Positions 43,255-51,204 are shown, numbered from the stretch's first letter. The stretch is DNA of 64,000 bases from VAXT01 sp038040395 (GCA_038040395.1 JBBPIJ010000006.1:1-64000); one strand, 5' to 3'. The notes: a model not told the origin generated them from the letters alone. A program made the numbers and translations.

Positions 43255-44093
43255 AGCTGGCCCTCGAGCGGACGGCCGAGGACGGTCTCGAGCCACTCCG
43301 AGATCGCGATCAGCGCGTCCAGGTCGACGCCGGTCTCTACCCCGTCGCCCTCGAGCATGTAGACGAGGTCCTCGGTCGCGACATTGCCGGTTGCGCGCGG
43401 GGCAAACGGGCAGCCGCCGAGGCCGCCGACCGACGAGTCGAGCGTCGTGGCGCCGCCTTCGAGCGCCGCATAGGCGTTCGCGAAGCCTGTGTTGCGCGTG
43501 TTGTGGAGATGAGCTCCGACCGGCTTCTCGACGCGCTCTACGAGTGTGCGCACCTGGCCCGGAGTTGCGACGCCGATCGTGTCCGCGAGGACGATCTCGT
43601 CCGCCCCGCGCAGCCGCTCCGCGAGGGCGATCACGGCTTCCGGGTCGACTCGGCCCTCGAACGGACAGCCGAAGGCGACGCTGATCGTCGCCGTCGAGCG
43701 CAGGCCGTCCTCGCGCGCGCGGGCGAGAACCTTCTCGGCGGCGGAAACGGCCTCTTCGACCGAGGCGTTCGCGTTGCGCTTGCTGAAACTCTCGGTCGCG
43801 GCGACCGCGAAGCGGACCTCGTCGAGCCCGGCCGCGCGCAGCCGGTCGTAGCCCTGCTCATTCAGCGCGAGGCCGGCGTAGATCGTGCCGTTTCGCCGCT
43901 CGATCCCTTCCACGACCTCTTCGGCGCCGGCCATCTGCGGCACGCGCTCGGCGCTGACGAAGCTGGCCGCTTCGACGACCGGCAGACCCGCGGCGGCGAG
44001 CTGATTGACGAGCTCGGCGCGGGTCTTGGGCGCCAGGATGTCCTTCTCGTTCTGGAGGCCGTCGCGCGGCCCGACCTCGCAGATCGAGATCAA
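43224..44093 (-). CDS. Hydroxymethylglutaryl-CoA lyase
   Basis: 289 aa DRE-TIM metallolyase cleaving HMG-CoA to acetyl-CoA and acetoacetate, used in leucine degradation. EVGPRDGLQNE carries the metal Asp and the catalytic Arg, HLHNTRNTG the metal His pair, and VGGLGGCPFAPRATGN the catalytic Cys loop; ASFVSAERVPQMAGAEEV is typical of HMGL. It starts at a TTG (44093) that overlaps the PPOX stop as TTGA. Homocitrate-synthase-like alternatives lack the GGCPFAP loop, so the call is firm. Confidence 0.92.
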   Translation of the reverse strand: MISICEVGPRDGLQNEKDILAPKTRAELVNQLAAAGLPVVEAASFVSAERVPQMAGAEEVVEGIERRNGTIYAGLALNEQGYDRLRAAGLDEVRFAVAATESFSKRNANASVEEAVSAAEKVLARAREDGLRSTATISVAFGCPFEGRVDPEAVIALAERLRGADEIVLADTIGVATPGQVRTLVERVEKPVGAHLHNTRNTGFANAYAALEGGATTLDSSVGGLGGCPFAPRATGNVATEDLVYMLEGDGVETGVDLDALIAISEWLETVLGRPLEGQLYRAGRFPSA

Positions 44094-44476
44094 GAGACGC
44101 GCTCTAGTGTGATTCGGACGATCACGCGGCGCTCGCCGGGCCTGTGGCTCTGGAACTTCGGATTGCCGGTGTACTTCTCGGACAGCTTGTCGATGTGCCG
44201 GTCGGCCTCCTCGCCTTCCTCGAGCTCGACCCGCCCCGTCACCGTGACGTACTCGTACGGGTTCTCCCTCGAGATGACCTCGATCGTGACTCTCGGGTCG
44301 CGGCGCATGTGACGCCACTTCGCGCGGCCGGTCGCCGTGTTGAAGAGGACGTGCTCACCGTCGTAGTCGACCCAGACCGGCGTCACGTGCGGTGTTCCGT
44401 CGTCGCGAATCGTCGCAAGCGACCCGAAATTCTTGTCGAGGAAGAGCTGCGCCTGCTTCTCGTTGAGCTTGACCAT
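44090..44476 (-). CDS. PPOX-class split-barrel flavin/F420-binding protein
   Basis: 128 aa from the ATG at 44476. Split beta-barrel of the pyridoxamine-phosphate-oxidase-like superfamily: FGSLATIRDDGTPHVTPVWVDYDGEHVLFNTATGRAKWRHMRRDPRVTIEV is the standard core (FNT..GRAKxxNLRRDPRV). In actinobacteria this pattern is usual for F420- or FMN-dependent reductases. The C-terminus HRPGERRVIVRIT is also typical. Its gene is coupled to HMG-CoA lyase and shares a bidirectional promoter with the BNR gene. Confidence 0.9.
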   Translation of the reverse strand: MVKLNEKQAQLFLDKNFGSLATIRDDGTPHVTPVWVDYDGEHVLFNTATGRAKWRHMRRDPRVTIEVISRENPYEYVTVTGRVELEEGEEADRHIDKLSEKYTGNPKFQSHRPGERRVIVRITLERVS

Positions 44477-44486
44477 CCGTCTGACG

Positions 44487-44493
44487 TAGGCTA
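44487..44493. promoter_or_regulatory. Overlapping divergent -10 elements (TAGGCTA)
   Basis: Plus strand TAGGCT (44487-44492) is 7 nt before the GTG at 44500. Minus strand TAGCCT (44493-44488) is 11 nt before the ATG at 44476. The two hexamers share five base pairs. Confidence 0.5.
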
Positions 44494-44499
44494 GCGACC

Positions 44500-45564
44500 G
44501 TGAGTTTGGCCGTTCTCGTCGGAACGCGGAAGGGGCTCTTCGTCCTGCGCGGCGACGAGGACCGCCGCACCTGGAAGGTCGAGGATCCACTCCTGTCGGG
44601 CTGGGAGATCTTCCACGCGATCCGGCACGAGGATGATCTCTACCTGGCCGCGAACAACTGGGTCTACGGCGCGACCGTCCAGCGCTCGAACGACCTCGGG
44701 AAGACCTGGGAGCGCAGCGAGCAGCTCGAGTTGCCCGAGGGAAGCGAGCTAACGGTCGAGAAGGCGTGGCACGTCGAGCCCGGAGGCAACGGGACGTTCT
44801 GGCTCGGCGGAGCGCCCGGCGTCCTCTTCCGCTCGAACGACAAGGGGGCGAGCTGGGAGCCGGTGCGGAGCCTGATCGAGCACCCGACCCGGGAGCGCTG
44901 GAACCCGGGCGCGGGCGGGATGTGCACGCACTCGATCCAGATCGATCCGGAGAACGACCAGACGATCTATGTCGCCATCTCGGCTGCCGGCGTGTTCCGC
45001 AGCGACGACGGCGGCGAGTCGTGGGCGCCCAAGAACAAGGGCACGGCCGCCGACTTTCAGGAGGACAAGTTCCCCGAGGTCGGCCAGTGCGTCCACAAGC
45101 TGCTCGTCCATCCCGCGAAGCCAGAGCGCCTGTGGCAGCAGAACCACTGCGGGGTCTACCGCTCGGACGATCGCGGCGAGAACTGGGAGCGGCTCGAGGA
45201 CAACGGGCTGCCGACGGGCTTCGGCTTCCCGATCGCGCTCCACCCGAGCGATCCGGACGTCGCCTACGTCGTCCCGAACGGCGACGGGGAGAACCGCGTC
45301 ACAGCCGACGGACGGCTCGGCGTCTACAAGACGACCGATGGCGGCCAGAGCTGGAAGCTCACCTCGAAGGGCCTGCCCGAGCGTGCCTGGGCGGTCGTGC
45401 TGCGCGAGAACATGGCGTACGACTCGCTCGAGCCGTCAGGCGTCTACCTGGGCACGCAGAGCGGTTCCGTCTTCGTCTCGCCGAACGAGGGCGAGGAGTG
45501 GATCGAGGCGGCCTCGCAGCTGCCGCCGATCCTGTCCATCGAAGTCGCGGAGTGGCCGGAATAA
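44500..45564 (+). CDS. BNR/sialidase-like beta-propeller protein
   Basis: 354 aa without signal peptide, so cytoplasmic. Asp-box/BNR motifs repeat: SNDLGKTWERS, SNDKGASWEPV, SDDGGESWAPK, SDDRGENWERL, TTDGGQSWKLT, SPNEGEEWIEA, consistent with a six- to eight-bladed propeller. LVGTRKGLFVLRGD opens the fold. Related proteins are annotated as exo-alpha-sialidases, but the sialidase Arg triad and Asp/Tyr pair are not evident. It overlaps a ThiS/MoaD-type gene by 13 nt, which suggests a joint function. Leaderless GTG start. Confidence 0.88.
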   Translation: MSLAVLVGTRKGLFVLRGDEDRRTWKVEDPLLSGWEIFHAIRHEDDLYLAANNWVYGATVQRSNDLGKTWERSEQLELPEGSELTVEKAWHVEPGGNGTFWLGGAPGVLFRSNDKGASWEPVRSLIEHPTRERWNPGAGGMCTHSIQIDPENDQTIYVAISAAGVFRSDDGGESWAPKNKGTAADFQEDKFPEVGQCVHKLLVHPAKPERLWQQNHCGVYRSDDRGENWERLEDNGLPTGFGFPIALHPSDPDVAYVVPNGDGENRVTADGRLGVYKTTDGGQSWKLTSKGLPERAWAVVLRENMAYDSLEPSGVYLGTQSGSVFVSPNEGEEWIEAASQLPPILSIEVAEWPE

Positions 45565-45815
45565 CGGTGCTGCTGCCGTCGCTCCTTGCGGAGCAGGCCG
45601 GCGGCACGAAGCAGTTCGAGCTCGAAGCGGCGACGGTCGGCGACGCGCTGCGTGCGCTGCCGGTGCACGACCTGCTCCTGGACGAGCGCGGTGCGCTACG
45701 CCCACTCGTGAACGTCTACGTCGAGGGCGTCGACGCGCGAGAGCGAGGCGGTCTGGACGCCGAGCTCGAAGGCGGTGAGACGATCAGAGTCGTCGCCGCA
45801 ATCGCCGGCGGCTGA
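45552..45815 (+). CDS. MoaD/ThiS family ubiquitin-like protein
   Basis: 87 aa from the GTG at 45552; GTG 45567 is an alternative. Beta-grasp fold: GITVLLPSLLAEQAGG, FELEAATVGDALRALPVHDLLLDE, LRPLVNVYVEGVDARE, ETIRVVAAIAGG. The C-terminal Gly-Gly is what sulfur-carrier proteins need for adenylation and thiocarboxylation. No moaE, thiG or E1-like gene is in the window, so it may serve another sulfur transfer or conjugation. Overlaps the BNR gene. Confidence 0.87.
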   Translation: MAGITVLLPSLLAEQAGGTKQFELEAATVGDALRALPVHDLLLDERGALRPLVNVYVEGVDARERGGLDAELEGGETIRVVAAIAGG

Positions 45816-45829
45816 CACAAAGTTGGCAC

Positions 45830-45842
45830 AGGGACTGTCCCT
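45830..45842. repeat. Palindrome AGGGACTGTCCCT
   Basis: 13-bp near-perfect palindrome in the 30-nt gap between two convergent genes, preceded by TGGCAC and followed by CGCC. Same family as the pair at 35669-35696. Confidence 0.6.
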
Positions 45843-45845
45843 CGC

Positions 45846-47195
45846 CTAGGCGAACTTCTCCCCGCGGGTTTCGCGGCCGAAGACGCCGGCTACGAACGCG
45901 CCCGCGACCATCACGATTGCGACGAACGTCAGCGACCACGTCGTGCTTCCCGTCGCGTCCTTGAGATTCCCGAAGATGTACGGGCCGGCGATCGCGGCCG
46001 CCTTCCCCACTCCTTCCATCAGGCCGAAGGCACTCGACCGCAGCCGCGTCGGGAACAGCTCCGCCGTGTACGGGTAGACCGCTCCCCAGGCGCCGAGGTT
46101 GAAGAAGCCGACGAAGAAGAGCGCCGTTATGAAGACAGCCTCGGAGTCGGCGACGGCGAAGGCGTACGCGGAGAGCCCGCCCAGGAGCAGGAAAGCCGCC
46201 AGCGTCGGCTTGCGCCCGACCTTCTCGACGAGCCAGATCGCGGCCAGGTAGCCCGGGAACTGCGACAGCGCGCTGATCGTCAGGAGGAGGTAGACGTCGA
46301 CGTGGAAGCTCTTCTCCGCGAAGAGCACGAACGGGAGCCAGAGGAAGAGGCCGTAGTACGAGACGTTGAGCGCGATCCAGACGACTCCGGTCGCGATCGT
46401 GCGACCGCGCAGCGTGCCCACGACGAGATCGCGGACCGACGACGAGGGCTCCTGCGCGGCCTCGAACTCGGCCTCCTTCACGGGCTCGCCGGTGATCTCG
46501 GTCAGCACCTCGGCGGCCTCGCGATTGCGGCCGCGGCGGGCGAGGAAGTAGGGGCTCTCCGGCAGCGTTCTACGCACCAGGAACGCAAGGAATGCAGGGA
46601 AGGCCGCCGCCACGAACAGGTAGCGCCAGCTCCAGTCGCCGAAGCGATCTAAGGTCGGGCCGAGGAAGACGTACGAGAGGCCTGTCGCGAGCAGCAGCCC
46701 GACGGGCCACCAGAAGTCGAGGAAGACGAGCAGCCGCCCCCGGCGCTGCGGCGGCAGGTACTCGGCGAGCATCGACGGATCGACGACGAGCATCCCCCCA
46801 AGGCCGATCCCGGCGAGGAAGCGGAACGTCATCACCGACCACGGCCCCCAGGAGAGCGCAGTCAGCGCGGTGAAGGACGCGTACCAGAGGATCGAGTACT
46901 GGAAGATCGCGCGCCGCCCGATGCGGTCGGCCAGTCGCCCGAGCGCGAGGCTTCCGACGAGCGAGCCCGCCAGCGCGGCGCTGTTCACGAGCCCCTGCAT
47001 CCGACCGTTCAGATGCCAGAGGCCCGCGAAGATCGGCGCGACGAACCCGACAAGCAGGATCTCCATGGCAACGAACGTCCAGGCTGCGCCCGTAACGAGC
47101 ACGGCTTTGCGATGGAATCGCGTCAGGCCGCCTCGGCGCAGGACCTCCTCGACGTCGCGTGTTACGGGCGGCGCAGCGATCTCGGCTGTCGACAT
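45846..47195 (-). CDS. MFS transporter, sugar-porter-like
   Basis: 449 aa, 12 helices. LALGRLADRIGRRAIFQYS is the loop 2-3 MFS motif, and FLAGIGLGGMLVVDPSMLAEYLPPQRRGRLLVFLDFWWPVGLLL and the central VRRTLPESPYFLARRGR (PESPR/YxLxxxGR) are marks of the sugar/metabolite porter group; AELFPTRLRSSAFG is the sixth-loop counterpart. I use the ATG at 47195, with GGGAG upstream, rather than the GTG two codons before. Divergent from a Nudix-type regulator with a palindromic operator between, so probably under its control. Confidence 0.9.
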   Translation of the reverse strand: MSTAEIAAPPVTRDVEEVLRRGGLTRFHRKAVLVTGAAWTFVAMEILLVGFVAPIFAGLWHLNGRMQGLVNSAALAGSLVGSLALGRLADRIGRRAIFQYSILWYASFTALTALSWGPWSVMTFRFLAGIGLGGMLVVDPSMLAEYLPPQRRGRLLVFLDFWWPVGLLLATGLSYVFLGPTLDRFGDWSWRYLFVAAAFPAFLAFLVRRTLPESPYFLARRGRNREAAEVLTEITGEPVKEAEFEAAQEPSSSVRDLVVGTLRGRTIATGVVWIALNVSYYGLFLWLPFVLFAEKSFHVDVYLLLTISALSQFPGYLAAIWLVEKVGRKPTLAAFLLLGGLSAYAFAVADSEAVFITALFFVGFFNLGAWGAVYPYTAELFPTRLRSSAFGLMEGVGKAAAIAGPYIFGNLKDATGSTTWSLTFVAIVMVAGAFVAGVFGRETRGEKFA

Positions 47196-47211
47196 CGTCA
47201 CTCCCTGCTAG

Positions 47212-47234
47212 GTTTTAGACTGGTAGTCGAAAAC
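47212..47234. promoter_or_regulatory. Palindromic operator between MFS transporter and Nudix-type regulator
   Basis: Arms GTTTTAGACT and AGTCGAAAAC separated by GGT; nine of ten arm positions are complementary. It ends one base before the regulator ATG and lies 16 bp from the transporter start, so a bound protein would block both promoters. Confidence 0.7.
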
Positions 47235-47235
47235 T

Positions 47236-47919
47236 ATGGCTGAGTCTAACAGACCGTTCCACGTCACCCTCGCGGTGGTCTTCCAGGTTCGCGACGGAAA
47301 GCTCCAGGCGCTGCTCTGGCAGCGCGCGAAGGAGCCCTATGCGGGCGACTGGGCCCTCCCGGGCGGTTATCTCGAGGCCGGCGAGACGCTCGCGGACTCG
47401 ATCCGCAAGCACCTGGCGGGCAAGGTCGACGTCCAGGAGCTCTCGCACCTCGAGCAGCTCGAGACGCGCAGCGATCCCGATCGACACCCGAAGGAGTGGC
47501 AGCTCGCCACCGCGTACCTCGGCGTCGTCCCGCTCGGCGTCGACCCCGAGTTGCCGGAGGACACGAGCTGGCACGCGGTCGACGAGCTGCCGAAGCTCGC
47601 GTTTGACCACCGGGCGATCACCCTCGCGGGCCGCGAGCGCCTGCGGGCGAAGCTCTCGTACACGAACATCGGCTTCGCGCTCGCCCCCGAGACCTTCACG
47701 CTCAGCGAGCTCCGCGACATCTACGCAGCCGCGCTCGGGCACGACGTTTCGGCGACGAACCTCCAGCGCGTGCTCGTACGGCGCGGAGTCCTCGAGCCGA
47801 CTGGCAAGCGCCGCGAGCCCGGCCGTTCGGGAGGGCGCCCTGCGGCGTTGTTCCGCTTCGGCTCGCCGAGGCTCGAAGTCACCGATCCGTTCGCCGTTCT
47901 GAGGCCGCCCGAACGTTAA
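47236..47919 (+). CDS. NrtR-like transcriptional regulator (degenerate Nudix domain plus winged helix)
   Basis: 227 aa. N-terminal Nudix fold (VTLAVVFQVRDGKLQALLWQRAKEP, WALPGGYLEAGETLADSIRKHLAGKV): the Nudix box keeps the leading Gly and first Glu but has RKHLAGK where REUXEE is required, so hydrolase activity is unlikely. The C-terminal 80 residues form a winged helix (TLSELRDIYAAALGHDVSATNLQRVLVRRGVLEPTGKR, FRFG). This is the architecture of NrtR-type repressors, which sense a nucleotide or sugar derivative. It probably binds the palindrome immediately upstream and controls itself and the MFS transporter. Confidence 0.88.
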   Translation: MAESNRPFHVTLAVVFQVRDGKLQALLWQRAKEPYAGDWALPGGYLEAGETLADSIRKHLAGKVDVQELSHLEQLETRSDPDRHPKEWQLATAYLGVVPLGVDPELPEDTSWHAVDELPKLAFDHRAITLAGRERLRAKLSYTNIGFALAPETFTLSELRDIYAAALGHDVSATNLQRVLVRRGVLEPTGKRREPGRSGGRPAALFRFGSPRLEVTDPFAVLRPPER

Positions 47920-47944
47920 GCGGGGCGCCCGTAGGCGCCCCGCT
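47919..47944. terminator. Strong hairpin between convergent genes
   Basis: Perfect 11-bp stem AGCGGGGCGCC / GGCGCCCCGCT with a 4-nt loop, starting on the last base of the regulator stop. It is followed by a poor T-run, but position suits a bidirectional terminator. Confidence 0.65.
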
Positions 47945-47968
47945 GTCGATTCGTTCTGGCTGGCGTGG

Positions 47969-49402
47969 TTACCTGCGGCCGACCACCAGCTTGACCGGGA
48001 AGCCCCGAGGCTTGATCTTGCCGGCCCTCGGGGTCTGCGCGATCACGCGGCCCACTCGCCTCGAGCGAGACCTGAGGATGCGGCCGACCGAGCAGTGCCT
48101 CGCCCGGATCAGGGCCTTCGCCGGCCTGAGCCTCAGGCCGATCACCCTCGGCACGCGGCAGCGCACCGGTGGAGGTGGTGGCGGTGGTGGGGGTGGCGGT
48201 GGCGGTGGTGGTGGTGGCGGCGGCGGTGGCCCCGGTGGTGGTGGCGGCGGTGGCGGCGGTGGTGGCGGAGGCGGTGGTGGCGGAGGCGGTGGTGGCGGCG
48301 GAGGAACCGGGTACTGCAGCTTCTCGGCTACCGCACTGTAGGCCCCGTTCCAGCCGCCGGCCTTCACGGCCAGGTAGTTGCCGAAGGCAGCGCCTACCGT
48401 GCGCACTCCCGTGCCCAGCGGAGGCCCTGCCGCCCAGGTATTGGCGGCGGGGTCGTAGGACTCGGTGCTGGTGAGATAGGTGGTCCAGCCACCGCCGACT
48501 ACCCGGACACGGCTGCCGTCGAAGAACGACGCCGGCCCTCCTCGGCCTGCGGCCATCGTCGCCCGCATATCCCAGGTGTTCGCAGTCGGGTTGTAGCGCT
48601 GAACGATGTTCAGGTCGGTCGTATTGCCTCCGAGCAGGTAGACGTACGTTCCGTCCGACACTGCGCTCGGGTACTGCACGGCCGTTGGTACGGGTGCACC
48701 GGTCGACCACGTGTTCGCGACCGTGTCGTAGATCATGTTCGTCGTGCCGGCGACGCCGGTGGCTGACCCACCGAGCACGTAGATCCGCGTGCCCTGGGCG
48801 GCTACGCCGTGGGCGAAGTTGCCGGCCGGCAGCGCTGCCACGGCGGAAACCGAGTTCGCCACGGGGTCGTACCTCTGCATCTCGGTGCGACCGGCCATGC
48901 CGTCATAGCCCCCAGGCACGTAGATGTAGTTGCCGACCGCGGCCGCCCCGGTGTTGGAAACGCCCGTCAGCAGCATGGCGCGGGCCGTCCAGGCGTTGGT
49001 CGCCGGGTCGTACTCCTCGATCGGGATCGCTCTGTTGCCGGCCGTGGTCTCGCCGCCCAGCGCGTAGAAGCGTCCGTTCGGCGCGAAGAAGGCCACGCCC
49101 AGCCGTGAGCGCGCGTTGAGGAGAGTCCCTGCGCTTGCCCACGCTAGGCCTCCCGGCGAAGCCTCCTGCTGAGTGGCGCCGTTTACCGTCGCCGAGCCGT
49201 TGTCGGCGTTCGGCGCCTCAGCCCGAAGCCGGTCGAGCGACGAAAAGACGACCGAGCTCGAGCTCCTGCTCGCCGAGGCCGAGCTTGCCATGCTGCCGGC
49301 GAGTGCGGCGATGGCGACCAGCGCCCCGGCGATCGTCAAAAGCGCGGCGCGGGTTTGCACGACTCGACGAATCGCGCGTGAAAGTGAATGTCGAGTTCTC
49401 AC
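47969..49402 (-). CDS. Secreted kelch-repeat protein with polyproline stalk and PASTA domain
   Basis: 477 aa from a GTG with GGAAGGGGAG upstream. Signal/anchor helix at about 20-45. Then five or six kelch blades (FYALGGETTAGN, IYVPGGYDGMAGRTEMQRYDP, IYVLGGSATG, VYLLGGNTTDLNIVQRYNPTANTW, VRVVGGGWTTYLTSTESYDPAANTW). A linker of more than 40 prolines broken by one Gly follows (48166-48312). The last 65 residues are one PASTA domain (VPRVIGLRLRPAKALIRARHCSVG, VIAQTPRAGKIKPRGFPVKLVVG), which binds peptidoglycan fragments in other proteins. Probably cell-wall attached. Confidence 0.88.
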   Translation of the reverse strand: MRTRHSLSRAIRRVVQTRAALLTIAGALVAIAALAGSMASSASASRSSSSVVFSSLDRLRAEAPNADNGSATVNGATQQEASPGGLAWASAGTLLNARSRLGVAFFAPNGRFYALGGETTAGNRAIPIEEYDPATNAWTARAMLLTGVSNTGAAAVGNYIYVPGGYDGMAGRTEMQRYDPVANSVSAVAALPAGNFAHGVAAQGTRIYVLGGSATGVAGTTNMIYDTVANTWSTGAPVPTAVQYPSAVSDGTYVYLLGGNTTDLNIVQRYNPTANTWDMRATMAAGRGGPASFFDGSRVRVVGGGWTTYLTSTESYDPAANTWAAGPPLGTGVRTVGAAFGNYLAVKAGGWNGAYSAVAEKLQYPVPPPPPPPPPPPPPPPPPPPPPPPPGPPPPPPPPPPPPPPPPPPPPPVRCRVPRVIGLRLRPAKALIRARHCSVGRILRSRSRRVGRVIAQTPRAGKIKPRGFPVKLVVGRR

Positions 49403-49444
49403 TGGGCTCCCCTTCCCATAGGTCCCTCTGAATTGGTAATGAGG

Positions 49445-49473
49445 TTCTTACAACCTTCGCCGTTCTCCGTCAA
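49445..49473 (-). promoter_or_regulatory. Promoter of the kelch-PASTA gene
   Basis: TTGACG (49473-49468) and TAAGAA (49450-49445) with a 17-bp spacer. Transcription would start about 35 nt upstream of the GTG, leaving room for the visible Shine-Dalgarno. Confidence 0.55.
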
Positions 49474-49513
49474 GAATGGCGCCGGAAATGAACGTCTCAG
49501 GTCCTTCTGAGCG

Positions 49514-50170
49514 TTAGGCGACGCCGATGCCGGCTGCGAGCTCGCGTGAGATCGCGTGCTCGACCTTGCCCACCCGCACCGTGAGCGGGCCGCCGAACGG
49601 CTCCGCCCGGCGGAGCTTCACCTTCTTGCCCGGAACGAGGGTTAGCGTCGCGAGGTAGCGGAGCAGGTCTTCATCGGCGTCGGGCACTCGCTTGATCGTC
49701 GCTTCGTCGCCGGGCTCGAGGCTGGCGAGAGTGCGGAGCTTCACGCGGTCGATCCGGAGGTCGGCATCCGGAATCGGATCCCCGTGCGGGTCGTGCGTCG
49801 GGAACCCGAGCGACCGGTCGATCCGCGCCTCGAGCTCTTCGGAGAGCGCGTGCTCGAGGCGATCCGCCTCCGAGTGCACCTCGTCGAGACTGAGGCCGAG
49901 CGCCTGCGTGAGGTACTGCTCGAGCAGCCGGTGGTGTCGGATCACCTCGAGCGCGACCCGCTCCCCCGCGCTCGTCAGCTCGACGCCGTGGTAGGGCGTA
50001 TGCTCGGCCAGCCCCGCGACGGTCAACCGCTTCAGCATCGCCGTCACCGACGGAGGGCGCACGCCCAGGCGCTCGGCGATCGCCGAGGTCGTCGCGCGGC
50101 TTCCCTCCATCCGGAGCTTGTGAATCTCCTTCAGGTAGTCCTGCATCGCGTCGGTCAGGGCGTGCGTCAT
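49514..50170 (-). CDS. DtxR/MntR-family metal-dependent regulator
   Basis: 218 aa. Winged helix at residues 5-65 (AMQDYLKEIHKLRMEGSRATTSAIAERLGVRPPSVTAMLKRLTVAGLAEHTPYHGVELTSAG), metal-binding and dimerisation domain (HHRLLEQYLTQALGLSLDEVHSEADRLEHALSEELEARID, with the His and Glu ligands expected) and a C-terminal SH3-like FeoA-type domain ending VGKVEHAISRELAAGIGVA. Mn or Fe specificity cannot be read reliably. It is divergent, with 28 bp between, from the multicopper oxidase-ZIP pair, which it probably controls. Confidence 0.92.
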   Translation of the reverse strand: MTHALTDAMQDYLKEIHKLRMEGSRATTSAIAERLGVRPPSVTAMLKRLTVAGLAEHTPYHGVELTSAGERVALEVIRHHRLLEQYLTQALGLSLDEVHSEADRLEHALSEELEARIDRSLGFPTHDPHGDPIPDADLRIDRVKLRTLASLEPGDEATIKRVPDADEDLLRYLATLTLVPGKKVKLRRAEPFGGPLTVRVGKVEHAISRELAAGIGVA

Positions 50171-50198
50171 TGCCTATACTCTAACTGAGAAGTTCGAC
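50171..50198. promoter_or_regulatory. Shared 28-bp promoter/operator region of the metal regulator and multicopper oxidase
   Basis: Contains TATACT on the plus strand (50174-50179) and the start of AACT-N4-AGTT. The region is too short for two independent promoters without overlap, so a regulator bound here would affect both genes. No full DtxR box is recognisable. Confidence 0.4.
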
Positions 50199-51203
50199 AT
50201 GGCTAAACATTTCACGCGAAAGCAGGTTCTTGCCGGCTCGTTGCCGTTCGTCGCCGCGGCGCCGCTCGCGAAGCTCGCCTGGCCGAGCACAGCCCGTGGC
50301 GGAAGCGATCACTCCGCGCTGCACAAGGGCGATGCCCATGCGTACGTCGGCCACGCCGCCATGATCGGCGAGGAGGTTCCGGCACCGGGGGGCCCGCATG
50401 CGCAGGACAAAGCCCTCTTCCCTCCGGCTCCGCTCCCCCACAAGCCCGGACGGATCCGTGAGTACAACCTCTTCGCGCTCGACCACACGATCGAGGTCGC
50501 CCAGGGCGTCCATTTCGAAGCGTGGAGCTACAACGGCTCAGTCCCGGGCCCGATCATCCGGGCGACCGAGGACGACCTTCTGCGCGTCAACTTCACGAAC
50601 GGCGGCTCGCATCCGCACACGATTCACTTCCACGGGATCCACCCGGGGAACATGGACGGCGTCTTCGAGACGGTGCTCCCCGGCGACTCGTTCAGATACG
50701 AGTTCCCCGCCCGCCCGGCCGGGATGCAGCTCTACCACTGCCATGCCACGCCGCTGAAGAAGCACATCCACAAGGGTCTCTACGGCGCGTTCATCATCGA
50801 CCCGGCCAAGCCTCGACCACCCGCCCGCGAGCTCGTCATGGTCATGAACGGCTACGACACCGACGGGGACGGGGAGAACAACTTCTACACGGTCAACGGG
50901 CGGGCCTTCTACTACGCGAAGTACCCGATCCGGGTGAAGAAGGGCGAGCTCGTCCGCGTCTACCTCGCCAACCTGACCGAGTTCGACCTCATCAACTCGC
51001 TCCACCTCCACGGCGAGTTCTTCCGCTACTACCCGACCGGCTCGACGGATCACTTCGAGTACACGGACACCGTGATGCTCTGCCAGGGGGAGCGCGGGAT
51101 CCTGGAGATCGAGTTCCACAACACCGGCCACTTCATGTTCCACGCGCACCAGAGCGAATTCGCCGAGCTCGGCTGGATGGGGTTCTTCGACGTGAGGGAC
51201 TGA
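50199..51203 (+). CDS. Two-domain multicopper oxidase
   Basis: 334 aa. The N-terminus FTRKQVLAGSLPFVAAAPLA resembles a Tat signal with RK instead of RR. Two cupredoxin domains: HPHTIHFHGIHPGNMDG and QLYHCHATPLKKHIHKGLYG (type 1 Cys-His copper site in domain 1), then INSLHLHGEFFRYYPTG and HFMFHAHQSEFAELGWMG (domain 2 with the paired His ligands but no Cys). This layout matches two-domain laccase/nitrite-reductase-like oxidases. With the adjoining ZIP transporter and MntR-like regulator, a metallo-oxidase role (Mn, Fe or Cu) is likely. ZIP gene begins 2 nt after the stop. Confidence 0.9.
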   Translation: MAKHFTRKQVLAGSLPFVAAAPLAKLAWPSTARGGSDHSALHKGDAHAYVGHAAMIGEEVPAPGGPHAQDKALFPPAPLPHKPGRIREYNLFALDHTIEVAQGVHFEAWSYNGSVPGPIIRATEDDLLRVNFTNGGSHPHTIHFHGIHPGNMDGVFETVLPGDSFRYEFPARPAGMQLYHCHATPLKKHIHKGLYGAFIIDPAKPRPPARELVMVMNGYDTDGDGENNFYTVNGRAFYYAKYPIRVKKGELVRVYLANLTEFDLINSLHLHGEFFRYYPTGSTDHFEYTDTVMLCQGERGILEIEFHNTGHFMFHAHQSEFAELGWMGFFDVRD

Positions 51204-51204
51204 G

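Noticed and set aside
47991..48766. Glycine-rich or tryptophan/arginine-rich ORFs opposite the kelch gene
   Set aside because: They are antisense products of the polyproline tract and lack ribosome binding sites and homology.
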